Shown: positions 59,484-64,000 of the stretch, in pieces | Numbering within the stretch: position 1 is the stretch's first letter | How the letters are laid out: each line of letters opens with the position of its first letter | Source of the DNA: Phormidium tenue FACHB-886 | GTDB lineage: Bacteria; Cyanobacteriota; Cyanobacteriia; Elainellales; Elainellaceae | Length of the DNA: 64,000 bases | Reading direction: 5' to 3' | NCBI RefSeq assembly: GCF_014764505.1 | Contig: NZ_JACXWX010000002.1 | Span: 124,001-188,000, forward strand | Program-made: the position numbers and the translations under genes | The notes under the pieces: model-generated | The model's input: only the letters and a program-made list of their open reading frames with translations | Database searches by the model: none | Told to the model about the DNA's origin: nothing

Positions 59484-60977
59484 TTAGACTGCGTTGAAAT
59501 CGCTCCGCTGCTCCCGTACAAACATCAGCGGCAACAGTGCCACCAACCGCAGTGCAGACGATAGGGCAAACAGCCCCAGCAAACCACCGACCAGCGAAGA
59601 TTCTGCTAGAAAGCCGCCGACGATCGTTCCTAAGGCACTGCTTGCACCCACCACAGCCGCCACCAGCCCAAAATAAGCTGCCTGCTTCTCTGGCGGAGCC
59701 ACTCCAATCTGGAGATTGTTATTGCATAGGTCGAGCGCTGCCCAAGTGCCGCCTGTTAGCAGGTGCAGCAGCGGAATCCAGAGCCAGATCGATAGCGAGT
59801 TTGCATCCGTCACCAACCACAGGACGGGGGTAAGGGCTGCAAAAATTCCAACGCCAATTAGAATGGGGCGATTGCCAATTCGATCGGCTAGCTTGCCCCA
59901 AAACAGCAGCGTTAGCAAGTTGGCTGCCGCCGTCAGGCAGTTATACAGTGACACCTGGCTCAGGTTGATTTTCAAATCGTTCAGCAAATACAGGTTGAAG
60001 AACGGTCCACTGAGGCTGACTGAGAACATCCAGAATGCTGCAAATCCCAGGAAAATCCAGGCTGAGGAATGCAGGGCAGGCTCCGGCTGGTTTTCTGCCA
60101 CCCCTAAATCCACTGCCGTGTCTTCCAATGCCGCCTCGTTCAACATCACTGTCGATCGCTGCTCCTGCGGGTTGATATCTGTCATGAAATTCTGAAACCA
60201 GAGGCTAAACAGCCCAAAGACCACCCCCAGCACCAGCATCAGCCCAAAGCCCTGCTGCGAGCCACCTACCCAATGCGCCACCAGCCAGCCCGTCAGCGGA
60301 ATCGAGATCAGATTCACCAGGTTTGCCGCACTATTGCGAGTGCCAAAGTAACGTCCCCGGAGGCGGCGGGGCACTAGGGCTGCCATCCAACTCAACCAGG
60401 GAGCACTGCCCAACGCGCCTAGAAAATAGCTGAGCAGGGCGATCGCCAGCGTCCAGGTAACCAGCGTGTGAGGATTACTCCACTGAATTGCCAGAACCCC
60501 GAAGGCTAGGATTAGCCAGAGCGAGCGGGAAACAGTATAGATCCACAGACAGTAGAAGTGGCGGCTGGTCATTTTGTCTGCCCAGTGTGCGCCGAGCGGC
60601 TGCAGCAAATTTGCCCACATGGGAATTGACGCCAGCATGCCGATCTCAGAAGGACTCGCGCCCAGCTCCATCAGAAAGTTGGTCAGCAGTACGCCACCCG
60701 TGATGTTGGAAAACAGCGTGGCAAACACACCATCCCAGGTGGAGGCTTGCAAGCTCTGGCGAATTGCTGGCTTGGAGAGCTTAGTCGGCGGCTTAGCGGG
60801 TGGCGGCGCGAGGGGCGCAGGAGCGATCGCCTCTAGTTGAAGCGGGGACTCTGCAACCGCTTCTGGCAACACTGGCTCCACAGCCGATGAAACGGGAATT
60901 GAAGCAGACACCAGAGGGGCTTGTGCCTCAAGCCGATTTCCAAAAGGCAACCAATTTACAGCCATACCTAACCGCAT
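59484..60977 (-). CDS. MFS transporter
   Basis: A 497-residue major facilitator. The first ~75 residues form an unusual cytoplasmic Ala/Pro/Glu-rich extension (AIAPAPLAPPPAKPPTKLSK). Twelve membrane helices follow; between helices 2 and 3 is the MFS motif region LGAHWADKMTSRHFY, and helix 8-9 has FWGKLADRIGNRP. A central loop (ALEDTAVDLGVAENQPEPAL) links the two halves. Substrate cannot be inferred. ATG 60977 and ATG 60965 are both possible starts. It is divergent from the sugar ABC importer. Confidence 0.88.
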   Translation of the reverse strand: MRLGMAVNWLPFGNRLEAQAPLVSASIPVSSAVEPVLPEAVAESPLQLEAIAPAPLAPPPAKPPTKLSKPAIRQSLQASTWDGVFATLFSNITGGVLLTNFLMELGASPSEIGMLASIPMWANLLQPLGAHWADKMTSRHFYCLWIYTVSRSLWLILAFGVLAIQWSNPHTLVTWTLAIALLSYFLGALGSAPWLSWMAALVPRRLRGRYFGTRNSAANLVNLISIPLTGWLVAHWVGGSQQGFGLMLVLGVVFGLFSLWFQNFMTDINPQEQRSTVMLNEAALEDTAVDLGVAENQPEPALHSSAWIFLGFAAFWMFSVSLSGPFFNLYLLNDLKINLSQVSLYNCLTAAANLLTLLFWGKLADRIGNRPILIGVGIFAALTPVLWLVTDANSLSIWLWIPLLHLLTGGTWAALDLCNNNLQIGVAPPEKQAAYFGLVAAVVGASSALGTIVGGFLAESSLVGGLLGLFALSSALRLVALLPLMFVREQRSDFNAV

Positions 60978-61155
60978 CACGCTTTAATTTCGGTTCTGAT
61001 TTGTAAAGCAAAACTCAGGTTCAGCTTCACAAGTCAATACATTTAGAATAGTGCCCTGAGACCAATCCTCTAACACAACTTCTAAAGGCAGAGTTTTTAG
61101 AGGGCACAAATCACCAAACGGGTCACTAAACTGGCTCAAGCTATTGGTTCTATTC

Positions 61156-62421
61156 ATGTTCCGCCACTGGTTCCGATCGCTCATTTTAGTCGCCTTTTCC
61201 GCGCTGTTGGTAATTAGCTGTCACGGTGACGATCGCCTGCTGAATCGTCCTGTTACGCTCAAGTTGGGCGGCTGGGGGTCTAGCCCAGCTGAACAGCGGC
61301 TGTTCCAGCAGGTGTTGACAAAGTTTCAAGACACTCATCCTCACATCCGCATCAAATTTGAAACGGTTGCTGATCAGTATATGGACGTGCTAAAAACCCG
61401 TCTGATTGGCGATGCTGCTCCTGATGTGTTTTTTCTAGACAGCTTCGAGGCACCCTTTTTGATGGAGAACGATGTCCTGGAGCCGCTTGATGCTTATCTA
61501 ACACCTGCCTTCGACTTTGCCGACTTTGATCAAACCCTTGTGGCACCCTTTCGCCATAATGGAACGCTCTACGGCTTGCCCAAAGACTGCTCCACGCTGG
61601 CGCTATTTTATAGCCCTAAAGCCTTTGCTGAAGCAGGGCTTACCCAGCCGCCAACCACTTGGGACGAACTGCTGGCAGCCTCTAAAGCGCTGACGATCGA
61701 TCGTAATCAAGACAGCAGGGTTGACCAATATGGCCTGGGCGTGTTGCCCGATCTTGCACGACAGGTCTACATCATGCAGGCGTTTGGCGGCGAAGCGGTA
61801 GACGATCGGGGCCATGCTGCCTTTGCCTCTAAGGAGTCCCTGCAAGGGCTTGAATTAGTGACAGGGCAAATCCGAGACGATCGCACGGCGGCCCGTCCGC
61901 CGGATGTAGGAGCAAATTCTGGAACTGAAATGTTTGGGCAGGGCAAAGCGGCAATGGTGATCGAGGGTAATTGGGCGATTTCATTTCTCAAAGACACCTT
62001 TCCAGAGCTAGACTTTGCCACCGCAGAAGTACCACGCATTAATGATCAAGCCGGAACCATGGTATACACCGTTGGCTATGTGATGAACCGCCAGTCGGCG
62101 CACAAGCGAGAAGCGTGGGAATTCATTGAGTACGTTACGGGCAAAGAAGGCATGACGACCTGGACAAGTGCAGGACTGGCGTTGCCGACTCGTCGATCGG
62201 TCGCTGCCCAGCTCCAGTATGACCGCGACCCTTTGCGGGCTCCGCTCGTTGCTGGCATTTCCTACGCCACCCCTTGGCAGCTTGGCAGCTATCCCGCTCC
62301 GGTTATGAACAGCTTCAACAACCAATTCATCAGCGCCCTCCTGGGTGAGCAATCGCTTGCCCAAGCTATGCAAACTGCCCAAGCTAGCGCCAATAGCCAG
62401 ATTCAAGCCGCTGAACTATAG
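61156..62421 (+). CDS. Sugar-type ABC transporter substrate-binding lipoprotein
   Basis: Extracytoplasmic binding protein (family 1). From ATG 61156 it has 421 residues: a lipoprotein signal ending LLVISC, with Cys as the lipid anchor, then the MalE/UgpB-like fold (LKLGGWGSSPAEQRLFQQVL, APDVFFLDSFEAPFLMENDV, LYGLPKDCSTLALFYSPKAF, KAAMVIEGNWAISFLKDTFP). It is the first of three genes of a carbohydrate importer; the ligand is not evident. The permease follows 4 nt after its stop. Confidence 0.92.
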   Translation: MFRHWFRSLILVAFSALLVISCHGDDRLLNRPVTLKLGGWGSSPAEQRLFQQVLTKFQDTHPHIRIKFETVADQYMDVLKTRLIGDAAPDVFFLDSFEAPFLMENDVLEPLDAYLTPAFDFADFDQTLVAPFRHNGTLYGLPKDCSTLALFYSPKAFAEAGLTQPPTTWDELLAASKALTIDRNQDSRVDQYGLGVLPDLARQVYIMQAFGGEAVDDRGHAAFASKESLQGLELVTGQIRDDRTAARPPDVGANSGTEMFGQGKAAMVIEGNWAISFLKDTFPELDFATAEVPRINDQAGTMVYTVGYVMNRQSAHKREAWEFIEYVTGKEGMTTWTSAGLALPTRRSVAAQLQYDRDPLRAPLVAGISYATPWQLGSYPAPVMNSFNNQFISALLGEQSLAQAMQTAQASANSQIQAAEL

Positions 62422-62425
62422 TTTT

Positions 62426-63337
62426 ATGATCGCCCGTCAAATCCGCACTGCTTCAGCTGCTCGCCGCTCGCCCCACACCAACGGGATCGCCTACCTCTTT
62501 ATGGCTCCCGCCCTCTTTGTCTTGGGTACTTTTGTGATTTTGCCCATTCTCTTTGCTATCTTCCTCTCTTTGCAAAAGGTAAGGCTGCTAGGCGGCATCG
62601 AGTTTGAATTCATTGGCACTCGCAACTTTAGCCGCTTGCTCTTAGACGATCGTCTCTGGATTGCGCTAAAAAATACGGCTGAATATGTGGCGATCGTGGT
62701 GCCAGCACAGACGGTGCTAGCCCTGCTGCTAGCGGTAACGCTAAATGCTGGCATCCGGGGACAGAATATTTGGCGTGTTTTGCTCTTTTTGCCAACTATC
62801 ACCTCATCCGCAGTCCTGACGCTGATTTTTATGTGGATTTACAACAGCAACGGGTTGTTAAATCAACTTTTGGGACTGGTGGGCTTGCCGACCTACAACT
62901 GGCTGGGTGATCCAAGCGTGGCGCTTAAAGGCATCATGCTGATGAATATTTGGTCAACCGCCCCATTTTTCATGGTGATTTACTTAGCAGCACTGCAGGA
63001 TATTCCGCGATCGCTCTATGAAGCGGCAGCGATCGATGGCGCCAATGCCTGGCAGCAGTTTTGGCACGTTACCCTGCCGCAGCTTAAGCCTGTGACGTTC
63101 TTTGTGATTGCAATGGGCATCATTGGTACATTTCAATTATTTGATCAGTCTTATATCTTCTCGGGTGGCTCTGGTGGACCCAATAATGCAACTCTAACGG
63201 TCGTTCTGCTCATCTACCAAGCTGTATTTCGAGATCTACAGCTAGGGTATGGAGCGGCGATCGCCTTTGTGCTTGCCCTCGTTATTATTACCTTCACTAC
63301 AGTCCAGCAGCGTTTATTCAATCGGGACTCTGCTTAA
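62426..63337 (+). CDS. Sugar-type ABC transporter permease (MalF/UgpA-like)
   Basis: Six-helix permease of the carbohydrate importer. From ATG 62426 it has 303 residues: AYLFMAPALFVLGTFVILPI at the start and the coupling motif SLYEAAAIDGANAWQQFWHV followed by TLPQLKPVTFF. No long periplasmic loop as in E. coli MalF, so it is of the UgpA type. The frame can be opened further upstream into the binding-protein gene, but that sequence is not permease-like. The second permease follows 4 nt after the stop. Confidence 0.94.
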   Translation: MIARQIRTASAARRSPHTNGIAYLFMAPALFVLGTFVILPILFAIFLSLQKVRLLGGIEFEFIGTRNFSRLLLDDRLWIALKNTAEYVAIVVPAQTVLALLLAVTLNAGIRGQNIWRVLLFLPTITSSAVLTLIFMWIYNSNGLLNQLLGLVGLPTYNWLGDPSVALKGIMLMNIWSTAPFFMVIYLAALQDIPRSLYEAAAIDGANAWQQFWHVTLPQLKPVTFFVIAMGIIGTFQLFDQSYIFSGGSGGPNNATLTVVLLIYQAVFRDLQLGYGAAIAFVLALVIITFTTVQQRLFNRDSA

Positions 63338-63341
63338 TGCT

Positions 63342-64000
63342 ATGAAACCTGCATTTCGCCCAAACCTGCAATGGTTGCTTTATCTGCTGTTGACGCTATA
63401 TGCGATCGTAACGCTGCTCCCTTTCATTTGGGCGCTTTCTGCTTCCTTTAAGCCACTCTCTGAGATTATTGCGGGCGGACTTAATCTGATTCCACGTCAG
63501 TTTACGCTAGAAAATTATCGTCAGATTTTTCTAGAGCAACCTTTATTTCTGCGCTGGTTATTCAACAGTGTATTTGTTGCTCTAATGGTGACGCTGCTGA
63601 ATCTTTTGTTTAACTCAATGGCAGGATATGCGCTGGCTCGTTTGCGATTTCGTGGGCGACGCTTCTGGTTTCTGCTGATTTTGGCGATGCTGGCAGTTCC
63701 GGCGCAGGTCACGTTGATTCCAACGTTTTTGATCCTCAAAAGTTTGGGCTGGCTCAATTCTTATCAGGGCATGATTGTGCCTGCGATGATTAATGCAACT
63801 TTCATCTTTATGATGCGGCAGTTTTTCTTGAACTTTCCGCGATCGCTGGAAGAAGCGGCTGCCCTAGATGGACTTAACCCTTTCCAGATTTTCTGGCACA
63901 TCGTCTTGCCCCTTGCCAAGCCAGCTCTAGCTGCCCAGGCGATCTTTGTATTTATGGGCAGTTGGAATAACTTTCTGTTGCCCGTAGTGATATTGTTTGA
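63342..64000 (+). CDS. Sugar-type ABC transporter permease (MalG/UgpE-like), partial
   Basis: Second permease of the same importer, open to the right window edge (219 codons seen). It begins MKPAFRPNLQWLLYLLLTLY and carries SFKPLSEIIAGGLNLIP, then NYRQIFLEQP and the EAA loop SLEEAAALDGLNPFQIFWHI followed by VLPLAKPALA. The EAA loop is near residue 170, as expected. The ATP-binding subunit was not seen; cyanobacterial sugar importers often use an unlinked ATPase. Confidence 0.93.
   Translation, partial: MKPAFRPNLQWLLYLLLTLYAIVTLLPFIWALSASFKPLSEIIAGGLNLIPRQFTLENYRQIFLEQPLFLRWLFNSVFVALMVTLLNLLFNSMAGYALARLRFRGRRFWFLLILAMLAVPAQVTLIPTFLILKSLGWLNSYQGMIVPAMINATFIFMMRQFFLNFPRSLEEAAALDGLNPFQIFWHIVLPLAKPALAAQAIFVFMGSWNNFLLPVVILF

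Overview
The window is cyanobacterial chromosome. The evidence is a high density of HIP1 octamers (GCGATCGC), a tmRNA with the cyanobacterial tag ANNIVPFARKQALVAA, a cyanobacterial aa3 oxidase operon (ctaCDE with divergent ctaA and ctaB), a CruA-type lycopene cyclase, DUF1818, a cyanobacterial-type omega subunit, and a phototaxis (pix) operon whose receptor carries a cyanobacteriochrome GAF domain. A Leptolyngbya-like or other non-heterocystous lineage is possible, but the sequence does not fix the genus. Most of the window looks like core chromosome. The only mobile DNA seen is a small family of MITE-like palindromic repeats; no transposase, prophage or CRISPR array was found.

Layout. 1-528: 5' part of an acyl-lipid desaturase (-). 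1217-5860: cobalamin block, with cobL (-) divergent from a B12 riboswitch followed by cobG-cobH-cobI (+). 5911-10943: a conserved hypothetical, rpiA, a DUF2325 coiled-coil protein and an aldo/keto reductase. 11441-14871: a three-gene ABC importer of the phosphonate/phosphite/selenate type with a fused double permease. 14858-17328: a DUF815 ATPase and a decayed sulfotransferase. 17526-22774: TMEM14-like protein, CruA-like lycopene cyclase, Dps, RpoZ and small cyanobacterial proteins. 22891-23283: tRNA-Pro(GGG) and an intronless tRNA-Leu(UAA). 23544-26462: outer-membrane protein, orphan ureB, PMT-family glycosyltransferase. 26574-32899: ctaB, ctaA and ctaCDE. 32954-33339: tmRNA.

33427-36958: SDR dehydrogenase, a small membrane protein, a REC-histidine kinase and an Rcp1-like response regulator. 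37432-48240 (-): a chemotaxis-like operon in the order pixG (PATAN-REC), pixH (CheY), pixI (CheW), pixJ (GAF-GAF MCP) and pixL (CheA-REC), followed by an extra CheW-like protein and a pentapeptide-repeat protein. PixJ GAF2 has the DPCF motif and a Cys-His motif 28 residues apart, the signature of DXCF blue/green cyanobacteriochromes. Across a 1.5-kb gene-free gap lies a divergent cellulose-export operon (49815-58798, +): outer-membrane barrel, TPR periplasmic protein, BcsB and PilZ-containing BcsA. The TPR and barrel parts of a BcsC-like exporter appear to be two separate genes. Side by side, the two operons suggest a light-controlled choice between motility and sessile growth (inference).

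59143-64000: a small unlisted ORF behind 14-bp direct repeats, an MFS transporter, and a carbohydrate ABC importer (lipoprotein and two permeases, the last cut by the window end). A recurrent oddity is short two-copy direct repeats in gene leaders: cobG, the aldo/keto reductase, rpoZ, the Rcp1-like regulator and the small ORF.
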